Shown here piece by piece: positions 1-8,736 of a stretch of 64,000 nucleotides of DNA. The DNA is from Deltaproteobacteria bacterium (GTDB lineage Bacteria > Myxococcota_A > Polyangia > JAAYKL01): contig JAFGQN010000077.1 of the NCBI GenBank assembly GCA_016935665.1, positions 36,456 through 100,455 on the forward strand. Reading direction: 5' to 3'. Position numbers and translations under genes: made by a program. The notes beneath the pieces are model-generated. The model saw only the letters and a list, made by a program, of their open reading frames with translations. It was not told the origin of the DNA and made no database searches. Numbering within the stretch: position 1 is the stretch's first letter; each line of letters starts with the position of its first letter.

Positions 1-1173
1 GAGACAACCGACGCGGATGATAACGATGATGATGATGGCGACGATGGTGACGATGACGATGATGACGATGATGAGACGAGTGACAGCGATGACAGCGATG
101 ACAGCGATGACAGCGATGACAGCGATGATGAGGACGATATCGATGTCGATGATAAAAAGGATTCAGACACTTCCTTGCTCATTCATTCGGACATGGATGG
201 TGATGGGTTTACACCGGCAGAGGGGGATTGCGATGATTCTGCACCACTGATAAATCCACTGGCCCTCGAAATCATTGAGGAAGCAGATCCCGTGGACAAT
301 GACTGCGATGGCAGCTTCGCAACGCGCTCTGCCTGCGACCTGGAAGCGTCCGGAAATGATGCATTGTCACTGGCAGCCGCGATGAATCTGTGCGATGAGC
401 GATTTCTGATTGGGGCAAAACGGGTATTTTCGGCAGAGAAAGGCGATGTCGCATATGCCACTGCAGAGTATCTGGGCAGCAATACCTGTCTGGTTCCACG
501 GGAAGGCGCGCGCATGGCACTGATGGGGACGGGCCCGGTTGATTCATCAAATCCCAACAACAATATGCCAATAGATGGTTTGACGTTTATCGATGACAAC
601 GGCGTCAGCAGTGTTCTGAAACCCGATTTCGATGACCCTCAACCCCTCTATCAGGCAAACACCCCTTCCACTCCGGGCATGGAAGATGTGGATATTTGCG
701 ATGTTTCACAACTGCAACTGACGTTACGTGCGCCTTCCAACGCTGCGGGCTTCAGTTTCGATTTTGTTTTTGCATCATCCGAATACGATGAATGGATTGA
801 TCAGGGATTTAACGACACCTTCTATGCCATTCTCGAGTTTGACGGATTAAATGATGGCGCCACAACCAACATCTCTTTTGACAGCAATGATAACGAAATT
901 GAGGTGGACAGTAACTTCTTCGAAAACGCCGAGTTCACCTGCGATGAAAGTGGTTCCGGATGGTCTCCAACAGTAACTGACAAAGCGGGTTCCACGGGCT
1001 GGTTGCGCACCAGCTGGCGATTGAACGCGCCTGGTAAACCATTTACCCTCACCTTTTCCATCCATGATGAAGGCGACTGTCTCTGGGATTCCGCTGTATT
1101 TCTGGACAATTTTCAGTGGATAACCGATGACGTGGAAATAATTCCGGAAACCAAACCAATCATTCTTGAATAA
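1..1173 (+). CDS. Secreted Asp-rich protein, 5'-truncated by the window edge; MopE-like putative metal-binding motif plus choice-of-anchor-L-like domain
   Basis: Frame 1 is open from base 1 (ETTDADDNDDDDGDD...DSDDSDDSDD...) and continues into the 175..1173 ORF. It contains DMDGDGFTPAEGDCDDSAPLINPLALEIIEEADPVDNDCDGSF, typical of MopE-type repeats, and FDFVFASSEYDEW...FNDTFYAIL, typical of choice-of-anchor L proteins. Confidence 0.8.
   Translation, partial: ETTDADDNDDDDGDDGDDDDDDDDETSDSDDSDDSDDSDDSDDEDDIDVDDKKDSDTSLLIHSDMDGDGFTPAEGDCDDSAPLINPLALEIIEEADPVDNDCDGSFATRSACDLEASGNDALSLAAAMNLCDERFLIGAKRVFSAEKGDVAYATAEYLGSNTCLVPREGARMALMGTGPVDSSNPNNNMPIDGLTFIDDNGVSSVLKPDFDDPQPLYQANTPSTPGMEDVDICDVSQLQLTLRAPSNAAGFSFDFVFASSEYDEWIDQGFNDTFYAILEFDGLNDGATTNISFDSNDNEIEVDSNFFENAEFTCDESGSGWSPTVTDKAGSTGWLRTSWRLNAPGKPFTLTFSIHDEGDCLWDSAVFLDNFQWITDDVEIIPETKPIILE
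82..126 (+). repeat. Five perfect tandem copies of the 9-bp unit GACAGCGAT (encodes Asp-Ser-Asp)
   Basis: Direct reading: gacagcgat x5 at 82-90, 91-99, 100-108, 109-117 and 118-126, inside a wider GAT/GAC-rich tract (about 17-130). Confidence 0.95.
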
Positions 1174-1357
1174 CCCGCTGAACACCGCGCATCATTTAAC
1201 CCACAAGAACGCTACTGCACAATGGAACCAATGTTTATGCACCTCCTTATGCGCATTTAACGAATAAAATTGGAATAGCACAAAATTGTCCTGACAAGTT
1301 GGAGGATTCTACGGCAAACAACTTTGGGGATAATTCATGGAAGGGAGGAACAGTAAA

Positions 1358-1699
1358 TCAGCCTATGGCTTCTTCGCCTTCTTCGCCTGTACGGATGCGG
1401 ATGCACTCAGGCAAATCGAGAATGAAAATTTTGCCATCGCCAATAGTGTCCGTTCGCGCCCCCTTTATGATAGCGTCGATAGTGGCCTTTTTAAATTCAT
1501 CATTCACGGCGATTTCCAAACGCACCTTTTTGAGCAGATTTACTTCTATTTCAACTCCGCGATAATGCTCCGCATAGCCACCCTGCGCACCGCAACCAAG
1601 CGCGTTGGTTACAGACATTTTTTTAATGTCGGCCGCGTACAAAGACTGCTTTACATCATTGAGGCGTTCCGGCTGAATATATGCGATAATTAGTTTCAT
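1358..1699 (-). CDS. glnK: Nitrogen regulatory protein PII (GlnB/GlnK family)
   Basis: 113 aa; [20 protein letters not shown]..., T-loop region [15 protein letters not shown]-terminal [27 protein letters not shown]. Confidence 0.93.
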   Translation of the reverse strand: MKLIIAYIQPERLNDVKQSLYAADIKKMSVTNALGCGAQGGYAEHYRGVEIEVNLLKKVRLEIAVNDEFKKATIDAIIKGARTDTIGDGKIFILDLPECIRIRTGEEGEEAIG

Positions 1700-1749
1700 T
1701 GTTCTATCTCCTTTGAAAAATCAGTTGGTTTCATCTCGTTTGGGGTAAA

Positions 1750-3102
1750 TCACTGGTTGAGATAAATCTGAAAGCCGGCATAGGCTTCGGAACCATGCTC
1801 TGACAAATCCAGACCTTTTATCTCTTCTTCTTTGCTTACGCGCAGACCAACTGTCTTTTTGATTGCGAAGAACAGTATGAAACCAACAATGAATGCCCAT
1901 CCGAAAGCGGCGGCCACACCGATGGCCTGAACGCCGAGCTGATGCGCACCACCGCCATAAAACAGACCGGTGTTGGCTTCACCGATACCCAATGCTGCTT
2001 CCGCATTAAATAGCCCGGCTGCCAGCGTTCCCCATGCACCGCAAACACCGTGCACACTAATGGCGCCGACCGGATCGTCCACTTTAAAAATGGCATCAAA
2101 AAGGAGAATGCTGAAAACTACAATCACACCAGCCACAAGACCGATAAGGATGGCGCCCATGGGCGTAACGGTGGCGCAGGGTGCAGTAATACCTACGAGC
2201 CCGGCCAGCGCACCGTTCAATGTCATAGATGCATCGGGTTTTTTAAACAGAATCCAGCCTGTTATTAACGCGCCAATCACACCAGCGGCGGCGGCGAGGT
2301 TGGTTGTCACTGCGATACGACCGATAGAACCGTCGCCAGTGGTGGTGGAACCGGGGTTGAAACCGAACCAGCCAAACCACAGCAGGAACACGCCCAGTGC
2401 GGCGAATGTCATATTGTGCCCCAGAATCGCCCTTGGCTTTTTATCGGGGCCATACTTGCCCAAACGCGGTCCAATAACGATAGCGCCAGCCAATGCCACC
2501 CAACCGCCTACGGAGTGAACCACCGTTGAACCAGCGAAGTCAACAAAACCCATCCCTTCCAGCCAGCCGCTGCCTTTGAAAAGACTTCCCCATGCCCATG
2601 AACCAAAAACCGGATAGATGAGCATGGTGACAATAACGCTGTAAATAAGATAAGAACCGAACTTAGTTCTTTCCGCCATGGCACCCGAAACGATAGTGGC
2701 TGCCGTCGCAGCAAAAACGGTCTGGAACATCAGAAATGTATAATCCCAAGCGTCTCCAGTGGCTTCGGAGAGCATGAAATCCGTGGTACCGAAAAGCCCA
2801 TTGGTGGCACCAAACATCAATCCAAACCCTACAAAAAGAAAACCCAGTGAACCGATGGAGAAGTCCATCAGATTCTTCATAATGATATTGACTGCGTTTT
2901 TAGCGCGTGTGAAACCAGCTTCCACAAGGGCAAAACCTGCCTGCATGAGGAAAACGAGAAATGCAGCAACAACTGTCCAAACAACGTTCAAATTGGTCTG
3001 AACCTGTTCTGCAGCAGCCGCAGCATCAGCTTCAGCAGCAAAAGAGGTCGTGCTAAGTAGCATCAGTATACCTGCCAACACTAAGGCGAAATAACGTTTC
3101 AT
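1750..3102 (-). CDS. amtB: Ammonium transporter (AmtB family)
   Basis: 450 aa with signal peptide; Amt signatures (FVFQTVFAATAATIVSGAMAERTKF, VDFAGSTVVHSVGGW, FNPGSTTTGDGS); adjacent to the PII gene. Confidence 0.95.
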   Translation of the reverse strand: MKRYFALVLAGILMLLSTTSFAAEADAAAAAEQVQTNLNVVWTVVAAFLVFLMQAGFALVEAGFTRAKNAVNIIMKNLMDFSIGSLGFLFVGFGLMFGATNGLFGTTDFMLSEATGDAWDYTFLMFQTVFAATAATIVSGAMAERTKFGSYLIYSVIVTMLIYPVFGSWAWGSLFKGSGWLEGMGFVDFAGSTVVHSVGGWVALAGAIVIGPRLGKYGPDKKPRAILGHNMTFAALGVFLLWFGWFGFNPGSTTTGDGSIGRIAVTTNLAAAAGVIGALITGWILFKKPDASMTLNGALAGLVGITAPCATVTPMGAILIGLVAGVIVVFSILLFDAIFKVDDPVGAISVHGVCGAWGTLAAGLFNAEAALGIGEANTGLFYGGGAHQLGVQAIGVAAAFGWAFIVGFILFFAIKKTVGLRVSKEEEIKGLDLSEHGSEAYAGFQIYLNQ

Positions 3103-3225
3103 GATTTCACACTCATCCTTTCCTTACATTTACGGTGTTGAGCATAAATGCAAAATGGTTTTCGATGTCGATAAGTCCTGAACGAACGTCCCGCAGGTAC
3201 CGCGTCAGGAACGCACTTCCATATC

Positions 3226-3241
3226 AGCAGTTGCCGTGCCA
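3226..3241 (-). promoter_or_regulatory. Putative sigma54 (-24/-12) promoter of amtB-glnK
   Basis: Minus strand reads TGGCACGGCAACTGCT: a perfect TGGCACG -24 element with GG-N10-GC spacing; about 125 nt upstream of the amtB start codon. Confidence 0.55.
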
Positions 3242-3446
3242 TCTTCGTCGCACACAATATAATATTCTGATATCATTTGACTTTTTACTGTTTACAAAAA
3301 ATGTTCAACAGTGTAATCACGCTACATTTTTGTACTTATCAGTAATTAAACAACATAATTGTAGCGACGTTCCGATAAAAAACCTAAAACACAACAACAA
3401 AATCGACATATGATTTAAAACAGTTTTATAATGACCAATTTTGTGT

Positions 3447-3986
3447 CTAAATCTGACCGAATGCCCACAACCATTTCAGCATGAGTCCCATTTCATGTGC
3501 GATACCATGAGCATCCAACGGAAAGGTGAAAATTGGACGATAATACACCTGGAGAAACAAAAGGCTGCCGCGACGCGGGGTATATACCGGAAAGGACAAG
3601 CCAACGAACCCATTCCAGAGATGTCTTCCCATTGTGTCCGGCAAACCAAATGCATAGCCGGTTCCAATGTTAAACACTGCCACATTCACCCCAAGCTCCA
3701 CAGTAGGCAATACAACCGTTTCGTCGCCATTGGTAGCGAATTTACCACCTCCTGTGACCCACCACGAAAATGGGGACCACATCTTTTGAAACCAGGTAAA
3801 CTCCAGCCCCTGCAAATAGGCGTTGGAAAGATTCCCTCCACGCAGATACGCAAAACTGCCACCCAACGTAATGCCTGGGCCCGGCTTCCATCCGCCCTGT
3901 GGTGGTCTTCCCGAGGGGTGCAACGCCAATGCCACCGATGACCAGAACAAAACAATTGCGAATATTGTAATCTTAAAAAATTTCAT
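3447..3986 (-). CDS. Hypothetical secreted/outer-membrane protein
   Basis: 179 aa with an N-terminal signal peptide (MKFFKITIFAIVLFWSSVALA) and aromatic/Gly-rich beta-strand-like segments. Confidence 0.6.
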   Translation of the reverse strand: MKFFKITIFAIVLFWSSVALALHPSGRPPQGGWKPGPGITLGGSFAYLRGGNLSNAYLQGLEFTWFQKMWSPFSWWVTGGGKFATNGDETVVLPTVELGVNVAVFNIGTGYAFGLPDTMGRHLWNGFVGLSFPVYTPRRGSLLFLQVYYRPIFTFPLDAHGIAHEMGLMLKWLWAFGQI

Positions 3987-4064
3987 ACTTTTATCATTGT
4001 AACGAATAATACGGTTTTTTCTAAATCTTTAGACATCTGTACTCAGGTTCGGTAGAAAGAAACA

Positions 4065-4793
4065 GTGAACAACTCTAATAAAAAAAACTCCAAAATCAAC
4101 AGGAGCCAGTCCATCGTCGCGGAACGCGACCCCATTTCTGACATCCGCGTTCCACTGATGATTCTGTTTCTTTGGGCCGCCGTTTCCAGTTTCTATATCG
4201 ACTTGCCTTCATGGGTAACCCTTCCCGTAGCGGCAGTGGTCGCAGCAACATGGGCAATCATCCGAGAACGTGGATTGATTATCGCCCTCTCGATAAACTG
4301 GAAAACTTATTGGGTTCTGCTTGCACCCATCGTTTCGTTTTTACTCTATGCATTGCTGGATGTGGCTATTCAATCCGTCAGCGTCTCGCTCATCAGCGGT
4401 GGCGGCCTCAACGGAAACAGAGAACTGCCTGCCCTTTTTACATGGCTCGTCTCTCTCAGAGCTTCGGCGGGAGACATTCCTCCAGTGCTTCTCGGTCTTG
4501 GCGGCGCCATCGTCCTTGGAATCGGGGAAGAATTCTTTTGGCGTGGTTTTGTCCAGACAAGACTAATGCTCGTAATTGGACACGGCACAGCTTCGCTTAT
4601 TACAGCCATATTATACGGCGTATTTTATCTGTTTGCGCTGGGCACTATGGCTGCTGTGCTTTCGTTGTTCCTTGGTATTGTCCTTTCCATGTTCACACTG
4701 CGTTCAAGGTCGCTTCTGCCAGCCATTTTGTGTCATGCCAGTTTTCTGATTTTCAGTCTGTGGCTGCGCCCCGACATTTCGGGGATCGTGTAG
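4065..4793 (+). CDS. CPBP family intramembrane glutamic endopeptidase
   Basis: 242 aa polytopic membrane protein with the EExxxR-type motif GIGEEFFWRGFVQTR and a C-terminal LCHASFL segment. Confidence 0.8.
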   Translation: MNNSNKKNSKINRSQSIVAERDPISDIRVPLMILFLWAAVSSFYIDLPSWVTLPVAAVVAATWAIIRERGLIIALSINWKTYWVLLAPIVSFLLYALLDVAIQSVSVSLISGGGLNGNRELPALFTWLVSLRASAGDIPPVLLGLGGAIVLGIGEEFFWRGFVQTRLMLVIGHGTASLITAILYGVFYLFALGTMAAVLSLFLGIVLSMFTLRSRSLLPAILCHASFLIFSLWLRPDISGIV

Positions 4794-4945
4794 TCGCGGA
4801 CATAAGAGAATACCAATTGGGGCATTGTCAATTAATCCAAAGCGGCATATGGAAAACAAACGGATTGATTCATATATCGTTTATTCAATACATCTGGAAC
4901 GGTATGCGACATCAGATGACAAATACTACCCACATGGAGTTCCCA

Positions 4946-5470
4946 ATGAATATTTTTAAACTGTTTCAAATTGTACCTGAGAAAAAACAGGAATTCGGAC
5001 AGTTGTTTGACCGCATCTCCCAGCTGGGCGAACAGTTGTCAGATACGGACTTAAAAAAGGTTACTGCCACAGCTGGCCTGTATGGACGTATCGCGTATGC
5101 CGATACGGAAATCACACCGGATGAAGTTGAAAAAATAAAATCTATACTGGCCACCGACACCGGACTTTCAAAAAAATCGAGCGCTATTGTGACAACGCTG
5201 ATGCTGGAAAACAAAGTGGAGTTGCTGACTCTGGAAGAACACTTTTACACCAGGCTGGCAAATGAATGCATGACTGTCGATGAAAAAAAGTCTCTTTTAA
5301 AAAAAATGTTTCAAATCGCTGCGGCAGATGGAACTATTTGTCTTGAGGAAGAAAATCAGCTCTACGGTGTTGCCAGCCACTTGAAATTGTCCAGACAGGA
5401 AATTGTCGAGCTGAAACGAGAATTCAAAGAATACCTATCCGTTTTCCAATCCGGAAGCCAACAACGTTGA
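4946..5470 (+). CDS. TerB-like (tellurite resistance TerB family) protein
   Basis: The C-terminal 175 aa of the 4172..5470 ORF, from ATG at 4946 preceded by GGAG. AGLYGRIAYADTEITPDEVEKIKSIL and AAADGTICLEEENQLYGVASHLKL are TerB-like helical repeats. Confidence 0.7.
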   Translation: MNIFKLFQIVPEKKQEFGQLFDRISQLGEQLSDTDLKKVTATAGLYGRIAYADTEITPDEVEKIKSILATDTGLSKKSSAIVTTLMLENKVELLTLEEHFYTRLANECMTVDEKKSLLKKMFQIAAADGTICLEEENQLYGVASHLKLSRQEIVELKREFKEYLSVFQSGSQQR

Positions 5471-5484
5471 AGATAAAAAAGTGC

Positions 5485-6696
5485 TTAATCGTGGTGATGT
5501 TGTTTTCTGATAAACGCAGGAATGTCAAGATCGTTGCCATGTGGCATGGACGCGCGCGGAACCGCAGCTGCTGAACGCGTCATATTTTGACCGCCACCAC
5601 TCACGGACGAGGCGTCCTGGGGTTCGCGCGCACCACTTGCAGACGGAATCGAAGGGCGATTGCTCTGCGCGACACAGGAATCCTTATATGCCGATTGAGG
5701 TGAGTAGCTGTTGCGATATCCCCCATGGTGCATCATGGATTCCTCCTGTTGAAATCCAGTTGCGATAACTGTGCATTTTACCTCTTCACACGGTTCTTCC
5801 AAAGTCACGTATCCAAAAATGATGTGAGCATCTTCATCTGCAGCTTCTTCAATCATGGTGACCGCATCCGCCACTTCATTCATGGTCATGTCCGGTCCAC
5901 CCGTAATATTAATCAAAATACCAGTGGCGCCATTGATTTTCACATCATCCAACAGCGGGCTGTTAATTGCCATTTCGGCCGCTTCCACAGCACGATTCGG
6001 TCCTTTACCATATCCCGTTCCCATCAGTGCGCGACCACGATTGGTCATAATTGTGCGAACATCAGCAAAATCCACGTTGATCTGTCCGCGAATAGTGATG
6101 AGATCAGAGATACCCCGTACGGCATTGCAAAGTACCTGATCGGCGAAGCAGAACGCGTCATTAATGGTCAGATTCTGTTCCAGCGACAGGAGGCTTTCAT
6201 TGGGAATCACAATCTGTGTATCCACTTCTTCGCCCAGTGCCATGATTCCCTCTTCGGCAAAGCGAGACCGCCGGCGACCTTCAAAGCGGAAGGGTTTTGT
6301 GACAACCCCAACAGTTAATGCATCAACCTCTTTGGCCACCTGAGCGACGATTGAGGCAGCGCCAGTTCCAGTGCCACCCCCCATTCCGGCGGCGATAAAA
6401 ACCATATCTGAACCGCGAAGGATTTCTTCCAGAGTGGAAACGTCTTCCAGTGCTGCCTTGCGTCCAATTTCAGGGTGACCACCTGCGCCAAGTCCTTTTG
6501 TCAAATTGGTGCCAATTTGAATTTTGTTGGTCGCTGGATTGGCTTCCAGCGCCTGATGGTCGGTATTGACGACCACAAACTCGACTCCTTCAATTTGCTC
6601 TGCGATCATATTTGCCACGGCGTTTCCGCCACCACCGCCCACACCTACCACTTTAATTTTGGCATGCTGGTCCATTCCGTCTAATTCAAAACGCAT
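5485..6696 (-). CDS. ftsZ: Cell division protein FtsZ
   Basis: 403 aa; GVGGGGGNAVANMI, tubulin signature GMGGGTGTGAA, C-terminal conserved peptide DLDIPAFIRKQ. Confidence 0.98.
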   Translation of the reverse strand: MRFELDGMDQHAKIKVVGVGGGGGNAVANMIAEQIEGVEFVVVNTDHQALEANPATNKIQIGTNLTKGLGAGGHPEIGRKAALEDVSTLEEILRGSDMVFIAAGMGGGTGTGAASIVAQVAKEVDALTVGVVTKPFRFEGRRRSRFAEEGIMALGEEVDTQIVIPNESLLSLEQNLTINDAFCFADQVLCNAVRGISDLITIRGQINVDFADVRTIMTNRGRALMGTGYGKGPNRAVEAAEMAINSPLLDDVKINGATGILINITGGPDMTMNEVADAVTMIEEAADEDAHIIFGYVTLEEPCEEVKCTVIATGFQQEESMMHHGGYRNSYSPQSAYKDSCVAQSNRPSIPSASGAREPQDASSVSGGGQNMTRSAAAVPRASMPHGNDLDIPAFIRKQHHHD

Positions 6697-6785
6697 GAAA
6701 TCCTCCCGAATTCCTATTCAATTTTTTTGCCGTATTTGCTACAACCACTGCCGGTGAAACACCGCGCCTCGCAGCAGTTGCACAG

Positions 6786-8021
6786 TTAAAATATTTCTCT
6801 AAACCACCCGGACATACGCCCGAGTACTTTTGAATACACTTTGTCTTCTCTGACACGAATGACTGTTCCGGTCGTATCGGTGTCATGCATCGCGCCATAA
6901 TTCACCAGTCCCGCGCCCGTGGCGTAAATGGGATTGGCCACCATATCAGCCATTCCCCCAAAACCGAATGGGATGCCACGACGCACTGGCATCCCTGTCG
7001 TTTCTTCTGCCATCTCCGGTAACCCTTCGAGCAGAGTGGCGCCACCGGTCACAACCAGACCACTGGCCAATAAGTCCGCATATCCGCTCTCCAGAATCGC
7101 CCGATGAACGAGCATAAAAATTTCTTCAACTCTAGGCTCAATAATGTGGGCCAGAACTTCTCTGGGTTGTTCAATGGGGGGACGTCCACCCACTGAAGGC
7201 ACCAGGATTGTTTCGTCCGGATCCACCAGTTTCACCATGGCACAACCGTGATTCTGTTTAATGCGTTCCGCTTCGGCTTTGGGAGTTCTTAAGCCCATCG
7301 CCACGTCAGACGTCAGATGCTTGCCGCCAACAGATATAACCGACGTATGCGCCACAGCACCATCCACATAAATAATAAGGTCCGTTGTACCACCGCCGAT
7401 GTCCACCATTGCGACACCGAGTTCTTTTTCGTCATCATGTAAAACGGATTCGGCCGAAGCGATCTGCTCCAATACAATGTCCGCCACATCCAGACCACAA
7501 CGCTGCGCACATTTAACAATGTTCTGCGCGGATGTCACAGCGCCGGTAATAATGTGAACGCGGCCTTCAAGACGAACGCCATTCATTCCCACCGGGTTTT
7601 TAACCCCTTCCTGATCGTCCACCACATAGCCTTGCGGTATCGCATGAATCACTTCCCTGTCCAGGGGAATTGCCACCGCTTTCGCCTGCTCAATGACTCT
7701 TTCCACGTCGCCCTGTGAAATTTCCCTGTTTTTTACCGCCACAATACCATTGTTATTGAACGAAGAAATATGTCCGCCGGCAATTCCCGCATACACGGTT
7801 GAAATCTCAACCCCCGCCATTTGCTCCGCTTCTTCAATGGCCCGGGTGATCGAATTGCAGGTGGCGTCTATGTTTACAACCACGCCTTTGTGCAATCCCG
7901 CGGAAGGATGCGAGCCAATACCAATAATGTCTGTCCCCTCTTCATTCACTTCACCAACAACGGCTGCCACTTTCGTCGTTCCAATATCGAGTCCTACGAT
8001 AATATCACCGCATTTTGCCAT
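6786..8021 (-). CDS. ftsA: Cell division protein FtsA
   Basis: 411 aa; VGLDIGTTKVAAVVGEV, MVDIGGGTTDLIIYVDGAVAHT, VVTGGATLLEGLPEMAEE; upstream of and co-directional with ftsZ. Confidence 0.97.
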   Translation of the reverse strand: MAKCGDIIVGLDIGTTKVAAVVGEVNEEGTDIIGIGSHPSAGLHKGVVVNIDATCNSITRAIEEAEQMAGVEISTVYAGIAGGHISSFNNNGIVAVKNREISQGDVERVIEQAKAVAIPLDREVIHAIPQGYVVDDQEGVKNPVGMNGVRLEGRVHIITGAVTSAQNIVKCAQRCGLDVADIVLEQIASAESVLHDDEKELGVAMVDIGGGTTDLIIYVDGAVAHTSVISVGGKHLTSDVAMGLRTPKAEAERIKQNHGCAMVKLVDPDETILVPSVGGRPPIEQPREVLAHIIEPRVEEIFMLVHRAILESGYADLLASGLVVTGGATLLEGLPEMAEETTGMPVRRGIPFGFGGMADMVANPIYATGAGLVNYGAMHDTDTTGTVIRVREDKVYSKVLGRMSGWFREIF

Positions 8022-8736
8022 TCAAATTACCTATCCTTCTTCAGCGAATCGCGCCACCGATCGGCTGTTTATCCAGTCTGATCATTTCGGCATAAAAACA
8101 ACTTTTAACTGGCGGACTGTTAACCTGTTGTCCCGGGGCTGAAATACAGGAACGCAAGATGCCTGTTTTAAATTATTTCTCCTGCCCCGTGCCCTTTCCG
8201 TTTTTCAACTGAGCGCATTTGACAGAATTCCGATTCAGCCTATCGAGCAAACCGAAATAATCGCTTAGGTGTCACAGTGGCATGTCAGGATAATCAGAAT
8301 CAAATTTTTGACCCAAAAAAAATGACAAAACCCCGTTTCCACACAACTCCCCAATTCAGAATAATCTCTTCACATTATCGACCGTTAGAGTGATTATCAA
8401 ACAACACATCAATATCATTGAAAAAAGGTGTAAGGGCGCATCAAAACAGGTCATCAGCTCTTTTATCTGTTCCCCAAAAAATTGAATTTTGTGTTGAAAC
8501 TGAATTCTGATGAAAAACACTACCTATTCATCTTGAAACCGATTGCTCCCCGCGAAATCAAACGCCCGAGAATTGGTTGCACGATTAACACAGATAAAGT
8601 CATCCGATGCGAGAAACGGTCAGGCGCTTTCCAAGCGTATTGATACTGATGAAAATTGAATCAGATGAACAACAGATATATTGCAAAATATTCATTACTA
8701 AAATGGGGAATATAAAACAAAGCGAGGATAGAAGAA

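Noticed and set aside
82-126. Short tandem repeat as CRISPR array
   Set aside because: 9-bp units with no spacers, inside a coding frame.
17-250. Met/Thr-rich ORF MITMMMMATMVTM...
   Set aside because: Out-of-frame reading of the GAT/GAC repeat tract; the Asp-rich frame 1 continues into the real gene.
4172-4945. N-terminal half of the 432-aa ORF 4172..5470
   Set aside because: It overlaps the convincing CPBP protease gene in another frame and has a composition typical of a shadow frame; only the TerB-like part from 4946 is supported.
8022-8736. Possible structured RNA (RNase P, tmRNA, SRP) in the ftsA upstream gap
   Set aside because: None of the signature sequences I know for these RNAs are present; no strong long stems seen by eye.
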